From positions 1 to 47,326 of IMG/VR virus record IMGVR_UViG_3300030331_001567: a stretch of 47,326 bases of DNA, one strand, 5' to 3'. Position 1 is the stretch's first letter. Each line of letters opens with the position of its first letter. The position numbers were made by a program, and so were the translations under genes. Positions 25,390 through 36,300 of this stretch are shown here, in pieces. Source of the DNA: a virus. The notes under the pieces are model-generated. The model saw only the letters and a list, made by a program, of their open reading frames with translations, had not been told where the DNA came from and ran no database searches.

Positions 25390-26769
25390 ATGGCTAAAAA
25401 AATAACTAATTTTGAAATAGATACTAGTAATATACCTCAAATTGGTGGAACTAGAAACTTTACTGTTTATGGCGAAGATGGAGCTGGGTTTTATTTAGTG
25501 GTAAAAAATGAAGATCCAAAATGGTATAATTTTACTACAAACACTTTTCAATCAGCGGAAATAAATTTAAAAGCAGAGGCTAGTGTTGCTGGATATACAG
25601 GCACTATATTTTTTCCGCAAGTTTCAGATGCTGATCAATATGAAATATACTTAATAACAGATATAAGTTTAGACTCTGAACATGAAAGGTTTGTTCCTGC
25701 TTTTGACGAGTCTGGTGCTATAGATATAAACAGAAGCTTTGGTTCTAATTCTAATTTTTTAAGTAAAAGAATATATCAAACTCTTGATTCTGTTCTTACT
25801 ATAACACCGTCAGAATTATCTTCAGATGCTGGTTTTAATAGTATGAGTGTTATAAGTGATACTATTACAGCCTCTATAGATGGTTCTGCTCCAGTAATAG
25901 ATTTTGAAATAGCTGTAACAGCTACGAATGGTAGTGCTTTTAAAATAGACAGGCAACCTACTCCAAGTGATTTTTATGTTGCTGTTGATAGAACTTTAAC
26001 TACTTTTTTTAAAACAGGTTTAGCAGGAGAAGGAAGTAATGCTAGATTTGGTTTTAACTGTACTAATATATCTCTTTTAGAAGAAGGCATGTCTGTTACC
26101 GGTACTAATGTTACCGCTAATACTATAGTATCAAGCAAAGAAGATATTGTTGTTTCAAAAGCAGGCACAGATCAAGAAGAAACTATTGTTTTAAAATCTA
26201 AAAAAGGCTTGAGACCTATTGGTGCAACTTCTATATCTTATGATAGCACTACAAAAGTAAAAACTGTTTCTACAGCAGGTGAAGTTATTTTTGACAAAGC
26301 ACAAGTAGATGCTTTGCAGCTTGGTACTGTTACTTTTTCTGGTTATGGTACTGATCAAATAAACAGGTTAACAGGCTGGGATGTTAGTATTACTGATTTA
26401 AAAGCAGAAATATTACCAGCAAACCGTATATCAACAACAACTACTAGTGGTGTAAGCAACAGTACTAGTGTGCCTATAACAAATGCTTTTGGCATAATGG
26501 ATGACGTTAGCACAGTAAGCAGTGTTAATATAATAGGTGATAGCCCTACTGTTACCGCTATAGGTAGTTACAATGTAAGTTCAGCAAATACAGCTACTTT
26601 AACGTTAAGCTCTGCTCAAACATTAGAGTCTGGTGAAACTTTAAACTTTGACGGCGCTGCTGGGCGTATAACTATAACTGGAAAAATAAGAACTAATAAA
26701 GCTTCTTCTGCTGCAACTATAAATATAGACGTTAGTAGATTTATAACTGCTACTGTAGAAACAGCTTAA
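25390..26769 (+). CDS. Beta-rich virion protein following the nozzle gene
   Basis: 459 residues, rich in Thr, Ser, Ala and Ile with few Cys and no signal peptide. Recurrent strand-turn stretches (TITASIDGSAPVIDFEIAVT; SSTSVPITNAFGIMDDVSTV-like region) suggest stacked beta domains. It begins 7 bases after the nozzle gene and precedes the ejection block, so a tail-tip, minor structural or appendage role is likely. It shares the Thr/Ser/Val composition of the small proteins near 44782-46070. No family was recognised. Confidence 0.62.
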   Translation: MAKKITNFEIDTSNIPQIGGTRNFTVYGEDGAGFYLVVKNEDPKWYNFTTNTFQSAEINLKAEASVAGYTGTIFFPQVSDADQYEIYLITDISLDSEHERFVPAFDESGAIDINRSFGSNSNFLSKRIYQTLDSVLTITPSELSSDAGFNSMSVISDTITASIDGSAPVIDFEIAVTATNGSAFKIDRQPTPSDFYVAVDRTLTTFFKTGLAGEGSNARFGFNCTNISLLEEGMSVTGTNVTANTIVSSKEDIVVSKAGTDQEETIVLKSKKGLRPIGATSISYDSTTKVKTVSTAGEVIFDKAQVDALQLGTVTFSGYGTDQINRLTGWDVSITDLKAEILPANRISTTTTSGVSNSTSVPITNAFGIMDDVSTVSSVNIIGDSPTVTAIGSYNVSSANTATLTLSSAQTLESGETLNFDGAAGRITITGKIRTNKASSAATINIDVSRFITATVETA

Positions 26770-26824
26770 TAGTAAAAAAATAGCAAAAACTGTGACTATA
26801 TTACTTATAATTAAATAATATATT

Positions 26825-27226
26825 ATGAGTAACGAATTAAAAATTCGTAAAATAGAAACAGAAGATTACAAGTATATAAATAAGTGGTGGGTGGAACAAG
26901 GTTTTAAACCTGTGAGTTTAGATGTTTTACCAATGCAAGGTTTAGGTGGCTTAATCATAGAAAAACAAAAACCTATAGCTGTTGCTTATTTATATTTAAC
27001 AAATTCAAAAATGGGTTATATAGATAATCTAATATCAGACCCTAAATATATATCAAAAGATAGATTTAATATTATACTACAACTTATATCAGCATGTAAA
27101 CAAATGGCTATAGAAACAGGTTGTTTAGATGTTTGGGCTGTTACAAATAGTAAAGGCATAATAAAAAGATGTAAAAAGTTAAAGTATAATATAACAGAAA
27201 ATAATTACGCATTAATATCAATATAA
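26825..27226 (+). CDS. GNAT-like protein at the T7 gp13 position
   Basis: 133 residues, length close to T7 gp13 (138). The pattern LKIRKIETEDYKYINKWWVE, GLGGLIIEKQKPIAVAYLYL, MGYIDNLISDP, then a long helix and IIKRCKKLKYN follows the GNAT acetyltransferase strand/helix order. The usual acetyl-CoA loop (Q/R-x-x-G-x-G/A) is not seen (YISKDRFNIIL instead), so catalysis is doubtful. T7 gp13, which has a GNAT-like fold in family databases as I recall, helps assemble the internal core; this gene holds the same place in order. It has a 55-base leader with TGTGAC and A/T runs, possibly a promoter. Confidence 0.68.
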   Translation: MSNELKIRKIETEDYKYINKWWVEQGFKPVSLDVLPMQGLGGLIIEKQKPIAVAYLYLTNSKMGYIDNLISDPKYISKDRFNIILQLISACKQMAIETGCLDVWAVTNSKGIIKRCKKLKYNITENNYALISI

Positions 27227-27227
27227 T

Positions 27228-27992
27228 ATGGATCCAATGACAGCCATGCAGATAGCAGGCACAGCTTCTAGCATTATAGGCGGTAAAAGACAAAAAAGAG
27301 AAGCGGCAAAAGCCGCTAGACAAGCTTTAGCAGAAAGACAAGAACAACAAAAAAGAGTTGACGAACAAGTAGCTGAGTATAAAGCTATGAAGTTTGAAAA
27401 CCCTTATGCTAATTTAACAAACGTAGCTGAAGACATGAGAGTTTCTACTCAAGCTGCTGATTTTCAAATGCAACAAGCAGCGCAAACAAGAGCTAATATA
27501 TTAGGTGGTCTACGTGGTGCCGCTGGTTCTAGCGGTATAGCTGGTTTAGCTCAAACTTTAGCAAATCAAGGTGCACTGCAAGCACAAAAAGTATCAGCTG
27601 ATTTAGCAAAACAAGAATTACTTAATGAAAAAGCAAGAGCACAAGCAGAGGGTAATTTACAATTGAAGAAAGCTGAAGGAGATATAATGGTTCAACAAGC
27701 AGAAACATCTAGACAGGCTACAATATTAGGCATGCAAATGGGTCAATCACAAGCTGCCAATACGGCTTACCAAACACAGTTACAAAACAAAAGACAAGCT
27801 GATTTATATGGTAATCAAATGATGATGTCTGGTGTAAAAAATTTAGCTAATATAGATTTTAGTCAATTTGGAGGTGGTGATATCCCTGTAGATACCCCTA
27901 TAGATACTACAGGAACTGAAATTGACTTTGGTGATTTAAGCAAGTTTCAACAAGGAACTCTTTTAGATGAAGGGTTTGATTTTATAGATTAA
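27228..27992 (+). CDS. Internal virion / ejection protein, T7 gp14-like
   Basis: 254 residues, Ala/Gln-rich and mostly helical. The N-terminus includes a short hydrophobic stretch (MTAMQIAGTASSIIGG) followed by charged helix (KRQKREAAKAARQALAERQE). A central LGGLRGAAGSSGIAGLAQTL segment is a Gly/Ala-rich, possibly membrane-interacting helix, as seen in podovirus gp14-type ejection proteins. The C-terminus is acidic (SKFQQGTLLDEGFDFID). It follows the gp13-like gene after one base. In T7, gp14 forms an outer-membrane pore on ejection. Position and composition support the call; sequence similarity to T7 itself is not evident by eye. Confidence 0.7.
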   Translation: MDPMTAMQIAGTASSIIGGKRQKREAAKAARQALAERQEQQKRVDEQVAEYKAMKFENPYANLTNVAEDMRVSTQAADFQMQQAAQTRANILGGLRGAAGSSGIAGLAQTLANQGALQAQKVSADLAKQELLNEKARAQAEGNLQLKKAEGDIMVQQAETSRQATILGMQMGQSQAANTAYQTQLQNKRQADLYGNQMMMSGVKNLANIDFSQFGGGDIPVDTPIDTTGTEIDFGDLSKFQQGTLLDEGFDFID

Positions 27993-28003
27993 ATAATTAA
28001 AAC

Positions 28004-30304
28004 ATGGCAACAGGAAGTTTATTAGGAAAAGCAGATGCAACTTTAGTAGGTGCTGCAGAAAGACAAGCAAAAGCAAACGTACCAAGTGATCTTGGCGAAA
28101 TATATAAAAGCGAAGCTGTTTCTGCTGAATTATTTCAAACAGAAATAAATACTTTTTTTGACGAGTTGTATGCAGAGCATAATAAATTATCTGATGATTT
28201 AAAAGCTTCTGTAGCTACAGTTACAGAAAATTTATCAGCAGGTACAATGCCTAATGATGAGCAAATAGACCTATTTACAGACTATATAGGTAGTTTGAAA
28301 GATAAATTAAAAACTATACCTAAAGGACCAAAAGGTGAAAGAGAAAGACAAAAAATAACAGCAGAGCTTAATAGGTTGAAAAACTCTACAGATCAGATGG
28401 ACGCTACTATAACTGATTTAACTACAAAAATAAATAACAACGATTATATACCAAACGCAACAGGTAGTAACAATATGAAGTTATTAACTGCAATATCTAA
28501 CGGTAGTGCTAAACAAGAAATAGTTAATGGTAATTTAGTTTACACACTACCAGGTACTGATTTAAGAATTACTCAAGCTGATTTGAAAAAGATGGTAGTT
28601 TCTAATGATCCTACAGTAAATGCAAACTTTAATAAAGTACATCAGTTTGCTGGAGATCAAAGTGAAGCAGACTGGAACAATGAAAGACAAGGTATTATAA
28701 ATAATTACGAAAACGCTTTTAATACTAGAGAAGGTTACGCGCAAAACATACATCAAAAACAAGGTAACATGTCTCATACTTTTGCTGAAATTTTACAAGG
28801 CAAAGGTGATCCAGCTATGAATTTACAAATTTTTGAAACATTAAAAGAATTAGGTGTTGATGTACCAGAAGATACAAGTGGACCGGATGGTAAGCCAGAT
28901 GGTAAAATTACTGAAGCTGATTTTGCAACTCCAGAAAACGGTATTGCTTTAATAAGATCTTTGACAGATATAACTGATCCTAATTTTAACTTTCAAGCAG
29001 CTAAAAAAATAGCGGCTGAATTTTATACAGATAATATTGCTGCAAAAGAATTTGAAGAAGCTGGCGGTGTTATAGGTGGCGCGGATATGAGTGATTTTGA
29101 TAAAGCTTTTGCTAAAGCTAGAAAAGATGGTGTAGAAACATTTATATACAACGGTAAAGAATATGGTACTGAACTTGCCGAAGATGATGGTACTGGTACT
29201 AGCACTGGTACTGGTACTACAACCGTGCCTACTGGAACTAAAGTAAAAACCGGGCAAACAATTGGAAGTTATGGAATTGATTTATCTTTAGATGAAGCTA
29301 CAGAATTTCAAAAAGCAATAGCAAGTACTTCTGAAGGTACTGCTACTGAACCTATGGAGTTTACATTTACTGGAGGTAAAAGTGGAGGAGCAGACGCAAC
29401 AGTAACATATGCTTGGACTCCTGAAACTGGTTGGACACAAAATGGCAAGCAAGTTCCTAAACCAAAAAATCTATATGAAGGTATGGAAGGTTATTACGCA
29501 CCAGGAGGGCCTGAAGCTTTAGTTAACGCATTAGGTTGGCAAAACAAGCCAGAGTTTAAAGGATATACAGATTTTGTAAGTGAAGAAACTATTGCGCAGC
29601 AAAATCAAGAAATTTTTAAAGTAATTAGAAAAGTTGAATCAGGTAATTATTATAATAATTATACTTATTATACATCTGGCCGTGGAGAAAGTACTAAGAC
29701 TAAAAAGACGTGGTCTGGTAAAATAGATGGTGTTAGAATTGGTGATTTATTAAAAGACGATAAAGATCCTAATAGAGATGCTAAAGGAACTACAGAAAGA
29801 AATATGGAAATAGCTGCTTCAAACGTTATTGTTTCTGATAAACTGTATGAAGGTAATCCTAGAAAAGATATATTGAACAAAAAAACCCCAAAAAATGTTC
29901 AAATGGCGTTAGTTTCAGCTTGGACTAGTGAGTCTGATTTCTTTGCTTTCTCTCGTGAAGGCAGTGATAGATTTGACTTTAAATTAGACCCAAGGCGTAT
30001 TAATAGAACATATGGACCAGGTTTTGTAGATTGGTTAAAAGGTTCAGAATACGGTTGGCTACTTAATGAGTCTTTAACAGAGCAAGGACAAGGCATGCCA
30101 AGTAATTACTTTAAAGGATTAGCAGCAGGCGGAAAGACAAGAGGTATTAAATGGTCTTATGAAAATGGAGGTGCTAAATATTCAATGGACATGATGGTAG
30201 GTTTACAAAATAAACTCATGAAAGATATTAGTGCTGCGTTTACTGTATACCAAGGTGAAATTGGTGAAGGTGGAGGAGTAATAAATGACCGAAGTCTTTT
30301 GTAA
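28004..30304 (+). CDS. Internal virion / ejection protein, T7 gp15-like position
   Basis: 766 residues, close in length to T7 gp15 (747), and in the matching gene order. N-terminal part is helical (EAVSAELFQTEINTFFDELY; LIGSLKDKLKTIP-like). Residues 290-307 hold DTSGPDGKPDGKITEADF, which contains a 12-residue EF-hand calcium loop pattern (Asp295, Asp299, Gly300, Ile302, Asp306). A Gly/Thr linker (GTGTSTGTGTTTVPTG) near residue 397 separates a C-terminal half with aromatic and charged strands. No enzyme was recognised. In T7, gp15 is part of the periplasmic tunnel during genome ejection; this role is inferred from context. Confidence 0.65.
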   Translation: MATGSLLGKADATLVGAAERQAKANVPSDLGEIYKSEAVSAELFQTEINTFFDELYAEHNKLSDDLKASVATVTENLSAGTMPNDEQIDLFTDYIGSLKDKLKTIPKGPKGERERQKITAELNRLKNSTDQMDATITDLTTKINNNDYIPNATGSNNMKLLTAISNGSAKQEIVNGNLVYTLPGTDLRITQADLKKMVVSNDPTVNANFNKVHQFAGDQSEADWNNERQGIINNYENAFNTREGYAQNIHQKQGNMSHTFAEILQGKGDPAMNLQIFETLKELGVDVPEDTSGPDGKPDGKITEADFATPENGIALIRSLTDITDPNFNFQAAKKIAAEFYTDNIAAKEFEEAGGVIGGADMSDFDKAFAKARKDGVETFIYNGKEYGTELAEDDGTGTSTGTGTTTVPTGTKVKTGQTIGSYGIDLSLDEATEFQKAIASTSEGTATEPMEFTFTGGKSGGADATVTYAWTPETGWTQNGKQVPKPKNLYEGMEGYYAPGGPEALVNALGWQNKPEFKGYTDFVSEETIAQQNQEIFKVIRKVESGNYYNNYTYYTSGRGESTKTKKTWSGKIDGVRIGDLLKDDKDPNRDAKGTTERNMEIAASNVIVSDKLYEGNPRKDILNKKTPKNVQMALVSAWTSESDFFAFSREGSDRFDFKLDPRRINRTYGPGFVDWLKGSEYGWLLNESLTEQGQGMPSNYFKGLAAGGKTRGIKWSYENGGAKYSMDMMVGLQNKLMKDISAAFTVYQGEIGEGGGVINDRSLL

Positions 30305-30326
30305 ACTAAAATAATAAAAATTTAAT

Positions 30327-33300
30327 ATGGCGATAAGAACTTATAAAGTTGATGATAAAACCATTAGGGTTAACGATAGAAAGTTTGAAATATTTATACA
30401 AAAGTACCCTGATGCTACTGGTATGGACGGGGAAACGCCAGCGCGTGAAGCTTTTTCTGGAGCTGTGGAGTTTGATAGAAAACAGAAAGTAGCTGAAGAA
30501 GTTAGTGATAAACTTAGTCAAGAAGAAGATACAGCTATAGAGCGGGCTTTTGGTAAAAATGTTTTTACTGATTTTGTTGGAGATATATGGAGAGCAGGAA
30601 AACAAGGTTATTTACAAGGTAGTACTGTAGACGAGTCTTTTGATGTTTTTGCAAAAGGTAAAGATATTTCAGAGCAAGATTTAAGAGACTTTGTAGAAGT
30701 ACAAAAAGAACTACAAAAATATGGGCCTTCTGATGAAATGCGTGAGTATGAAAGAATAAAAGAAGAAGCTGGTGGTGGTGTTTGGGGTTTTATGAAAGGT
30801 ATGGTAATGACAAGAGGTCAAGTTATACCGCAAGTTATAGTTAGCTCTATGGCTAGTTTAGCTACTACTTTAATTGATTCTGACGAGGCTAGAAAAGCAG
30901 CTGGTGCCAGTGCTGTTGTAGGTGCTGCTGCTGGTACAGCAATACCAATACCAGGCGTTGGCACTATAAGTGGTGGTATAGCTGGTGCTTTTGCTGGTGC
31001 TACTGGTTCACTTGAAACAGCTATGACAATGACAGAGCTTTTGCAAGATAAGTTAAACGAACAAGGCCTTGAGTTTAACGAAGAAAATATAAGAGATTTA
31101 TTAGAAAACGAAGATGAGTTTAATAAAGTAAAAACAAAAGCGTTAAACAGAGGTTTAGCTATTGGTGCTGTTGAAGGTTTAACTTTTGGTTTGTCAAGAG
31201 GTGTAGGTTCTAAGCTTATTAGTAAAGGAGCATCAGCGGGTAAGCTAGCAAAAACAACAACAGCTATTGAGGTAACAGGTGGTATGGGTGGTGAGCTTGC
31301 CGGTCAAATAGCTGCTGGTCAAGATATAGATGCCGCAGAAATATTAATGGAAGGTATTGCCGAAGCAAAAGGTGTTGTGAACGTTGCAGATCTTATAAAA
31401 AAACCAACATATATAGTAAATGGTGAAACTAGAAAAAACGGTAGAAAAGAAATACTTAGAATATTAAACGATGTTGAGTCTGGAAAATTAGAAGCCAGAG
31501 ATATAGCTAATATAAAAATGAAGGCTACTAATGATCAAAACTTACAAGCTAGAATAGAAAAAGTTTTAGGTAATGCAGAGCTTGAAACACAAATAGATGA
31601 AAGAGTATCTGGTGATGATAGAAAAAAGTTAGTTGATTTAGAAAATCAAAAGAAACGAGCAGAATCTGATGTTAATAAAAAAGGTATATTTAAAAAGCCT
31701 GGCTCTCAAGGTAGATTAGATAATCTCAACGCACAGATAGAAGAAATAATGAACAAGTATGAAGGTGTTGACATTACAGATACAGATGTTCAAGCTAGGA
31801 AAAAATTAGCAGAAGATGTAAGAAGTATAAAACTAGATGCTACAAAAAAGTTTGCAAAAGTATCTAGTGAGCAATTAGGTTTTGATCCTTTTTCAAGTTT
31901 TAGAAGTAACGATGATTTTGTAAGTAGTTATGTTGAAAGATCTATGGCTGGTTTAGATATATCTAACATGACAGATGAACAAATAAACGCTCAAGCAAAT
32001 GAATTTGCTAATGATGCTAATAATGCTGATGCTACAATTATAGATACTCCAGATGGTAATAAAGCTATAATGATAAATGAAGAAATAGCTTATAAATATG
32101 GAGCTTTAGAAGCTGGTTCTCACGAAGTGTTACATGGTGTATTAAGAGGTTCGTTTGCTAAAATGGATGATGCTACAAAAGCACCTATTATTAAAGATTT
32201 TAAAGCTGCTATTCAAAAAGACTTAGGCGCAAATGTTGTTACACAAATAGAAAACAGATTAAAAACTGCTTATGGTATGACTGATGAGCAGATAGGTGTT
32301 TCAGAGGAATATTTTACAGCATTGTCAGATATTATTAACGATAAAAACAATCCTATAACTTTTGAAAAAAACAAAGGATTTTTTGGTAGTATAAAAGATA
32401 AAGTAGCAAGTGTATTTAATAGAAATACGCCTTACAAACAATTAACAGTAAGTACCGGTCAAGATGCTTATAACTTTATAAAAGAATATAGTAAAAGCGT
32501 TAAAGAAGGTAAACTTAGTGAAGCTATGGTTGCATTTGCAGAAGGTAAACCTCAACCAACTACTCAGCCAACAGCTCAACCTACAGCCCAACCAACTGCT
32601 AAACCTGTAGAGGTTTATGAAACAACAAGTGCTGATGGCGCCCCTGTTACAGTTGAGGTTAAAACAGAAACAGACGGAGTTAGAAACTTTGTTGCAAAAA
32701 CTGAAGGTAAGCCAGACCAAACTTTTGGTTTAACTGCAAAATCTAAAAGAAAAACTAAAGATTTTATAAAAACAGCATTAGGTACTAAAGAAGCTGTTAC
32801 GTTAAAAACTAAACCAGCGGCTAAACCTGGTAAATTTTCTAAAACAAGTCCAAGAGCGCAAGAGTTTTTAAATCTTACAAAAGAAGGTATATTAACTAAT
32901 GAAGGTTTAGTCGATATAGTAAACTCTAAACAATCGTCACAAGAAGATAAATTTGCAGCTGTAGAAGCTATAATAGAAAATAATTTTCCTGTAATTAGTA
33001 AATCTTTAAAGTTTAATCCAACTGGTGATATAACAATGGCATCAGTAAAAGAAGCTGTATCTGAACAAATGTTAGGTATATTTCCTAAAGTTACACTACC
33101 AAACGGTAATGTTGTAAATCGTAAAGGCAAACGTTTACTTGATACTTATAATAAAACACAAAAACTGACAACTTTTTTAAATGCTACTTTAAGTCCTAGA
33201 CAAGCTGAAATATTTACTAGAGCTACAGCTTTAGATGCTGATACTAAAGGAATAAGTATAGATGCTAAAGAAACAAGACAAATAGCCGATACTCAAGAAA

Positions 33301-36300
33301 CTACAGCTAAAGCGCCTGATAAAGCTAGAAGAAAAACAAATGTTCTTAAAATTGGTAAAATAGAACAAAAAGCAAGCGCTATAAAAAAACTAGTTAAAGT
33401 TAAGCCTGGTGATACTTTTAAAGAAGTTAGCGATAATAATACTGGTAAAGTAGCACAAGAAATATTTGATGTACCTGGTGATAAAATTACTGACCCAAAG
33501 AAAAACTTAACTTATGCTAAAAAAATAGTTAATGGTATACCAGAAGCATCTGAAGCTGGTAACATACAGTCTTTTTATAATAACGAACAAACCGTTGATA
33601 AACTTGTAAAAATACTTCCAATAGAAAACGTTACAGCTAGTAATGCTGATATAAGTGAGATAGGAGAAAATATAGATGTTGATGTAGAAGTTTTAGGTAG
33701 AAGTATAGGTTTAAATAATAGGATGTTAAATTACTTTTATAACAAAACAAATAAAAGATCAAAAGGTAAAACATCACAGCCGTTTATATGGGAGTTAAAA
33801 CCACAGTTTAGAACACCATCTTCAGAAGTTATAAAACAAGTGCAGCAAGATCTTGGTATAACGCCTCGTGGTGAATTAAACAATTATGATAGAAATATAG
33901 GCCAGCTTTTAAAAGGCATAGCTAAATTTCAAGCACAGCAAGTTTCTTTGTCTACAGCACAAAGAATTTTAACAGAACAAAAAGCACCTAAAAAACAAAT
34001 AGCTAGCGTAACAGCTGCGCAAAGTAAAGCTGCTTTTAGTAAAACATACAAGCTAGGTGACTTGTCAAAAACTGAAGGTGTTAAAATGGCTCCGTTAATG
34101 TATTTTCAAAAAGAAGGCAAAGACAAGCTTTATACTTCACAAAGAGATATGGACGCTATGTATACTGTAGATGGAAAACAAACAGGTGAAACATATCAGC
34201 AAGCTTACAGTAGAATATTAAATAATTTTTTAAAAACAAACCCACAGTTTAGAAATTTATTTAGAAGAACAACAACAGGTGGTGTTACAGGTGGTATATT
34301 TTTAACAACACCTGAGTTTAATAAAGTTATTGATTCAGCAAATGTTGAACAAAAAACATTTTTTAGACAAGCTTATAATAAATCTAAAAGACTTACAAAA
34401 GATTTTGTAAACTTATCAAAAAAAGATACTTTTATTAAGTCTGAAAATAAAAAATTACCTTTATTAGAAGAAATTTTTATAGCTATAGAAAAACACTTAA
34501 AACAAAATCCAAAAGATATAGGTTTTTTTGAAGATGTATTAAAAGACACTGGAAAACAACAAGATACATTTACTAGAGTTTTAGCACCAATAAAAGCTTT
34601 TCCTGTTAATAAAAATCGTAAACCAATTTACAACCAAGAAGTTGTTGAAGAGCATACTAATCCACAAAATGAAATAGGTAAATCTTCGTTAGCAGCGGCT
34701 AAAATAGGTGAGTTTAAAAAACAATGGAAAGCTATAGGTAAGTCTTACATGCAAATGTCTTTGTTAAAAACAGATGATAAAAAAATAAACGATGCTGGAT
34801 ATCAAACTTCTATGCCAGAAGTTTATTATGAAAAAATACTGCCTAGACTTTTAAACGGTGATTTAAACTTACCTGATGGTTTGGTTTCTGTTGTAAGACT
34901 TGCTGAATCTGGTGTAAATTTAAATAATTATTATTTAATAAACGAAAAACAAACAATAGCAGAGTTTTTTGGTGTTGATGGTATTAAAAATATTAAAAAA
35001 GCAAATGAGCTAGTTACAAAGCAGTTAACAGGAGAAGTTACAGCTAATTTTTCAAAAAGTATTTCTAAAGTTAATTTTAAAGAAAATACTGATAGTTTTA
35101 AAACACTAGATAAAGCTGTATTATTTTCAAGATCTACTCAAAACGAAACAAGAGGTATTACAGTTTTAGATTTTGATGATACATTAGCAACAACAGAATC
35201 ACTAGTTAAATATACTACACCAGATGGTAAAACAGGTACTTTAAACGCAGAACAGTTTGCTAGTACATATGAAGATTTACAAGACCAAGGTTATACATTT
35301 GATTTTTCTGATTTTAATAAAGTTGTAAAAGGTAAATTAGCGCCACTATTTAATAAAGCTATGAAGCTACAAAAAAAGTTTGGCCCTGAAAATATGTTTG
35401 TGTTAACAGCAAGGCCGCCAGCAGCTCAAAAGCCTATATTTGACTTTTTAAAAGCTAATGGCTTAAACATACCTTTAAAAAATATAACAGGTTTAGGTAA
35501 TAGCACAAGTGAAGCTAAAGCGCTTTGGATAGCTGATAAAGTAGCAATAGGTTATAATGATTTTTATTTTGCTGACGACGCTTTACAAAACGTACAAGCT
35601 GTTAAAAATATGTTAGATCAGTTTGATGTTAAATCAAAAGTACAACAAGCTAAAGTTAATTTTAGTAAAACAATGAGCAAAGAATTTAACAACATACTAC
35701 AAGATGTAGTTGGTGTTGATTCAGAGCAAGTGTTTTCAAAAGCTCAAGCAAAATTAAGAGGTAAGAAAACAAAATACCAATCAATAATACCACCTTCTGC
35801 ACAAGACTTTATGGGGTTATTGTATAATTTCGTAGGTAAAGGTACAAAAGGTGAAAAACAAATAGCATTTTTAAAGAAAGCTCTTGTTGATCCTTTTGCT
35901 AGAGGTATAAAAGAATTAAACTCAGCAAAACAAAATACAGCTAGTCAGTACCAAATATTGCTTAAACAGTTTCCTAAAGTTAAAAAGAAACTAAAAAAGA
36001 AAGTGATGCAGTTTTACACTAACGATCACGCTATAAGAGTTTATTTATTTAATAAAGCAGGTTTTGAAATACCAGGTATGTCACAAAAAGATGTAGATGC
36101 TTTAGATAATATTGTAAAAAGTGATCCAGAATTACAAGCTTTTGCAGAGACTTTAGGTGCTATATCAAAAAAAGATGAAGGTTATTATGCACCTAGCGAA
36201 CATTGGATAGCTGAAAGCATAACATCTGATGTTTTAAGTGATGGCTCTCTTGGTGAAGCTAGATCAGTATACTTAACAGAGTTTCTTGAAAATAAAAATC

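Noticed and set aside
32615-33130. 171-residue - strand open reading inside the giant ejection protein
   Set aside because: Shadow of a strongly supported + strand gene in a uniformly + strand window; low-complexity composition and no start context like the real genes.
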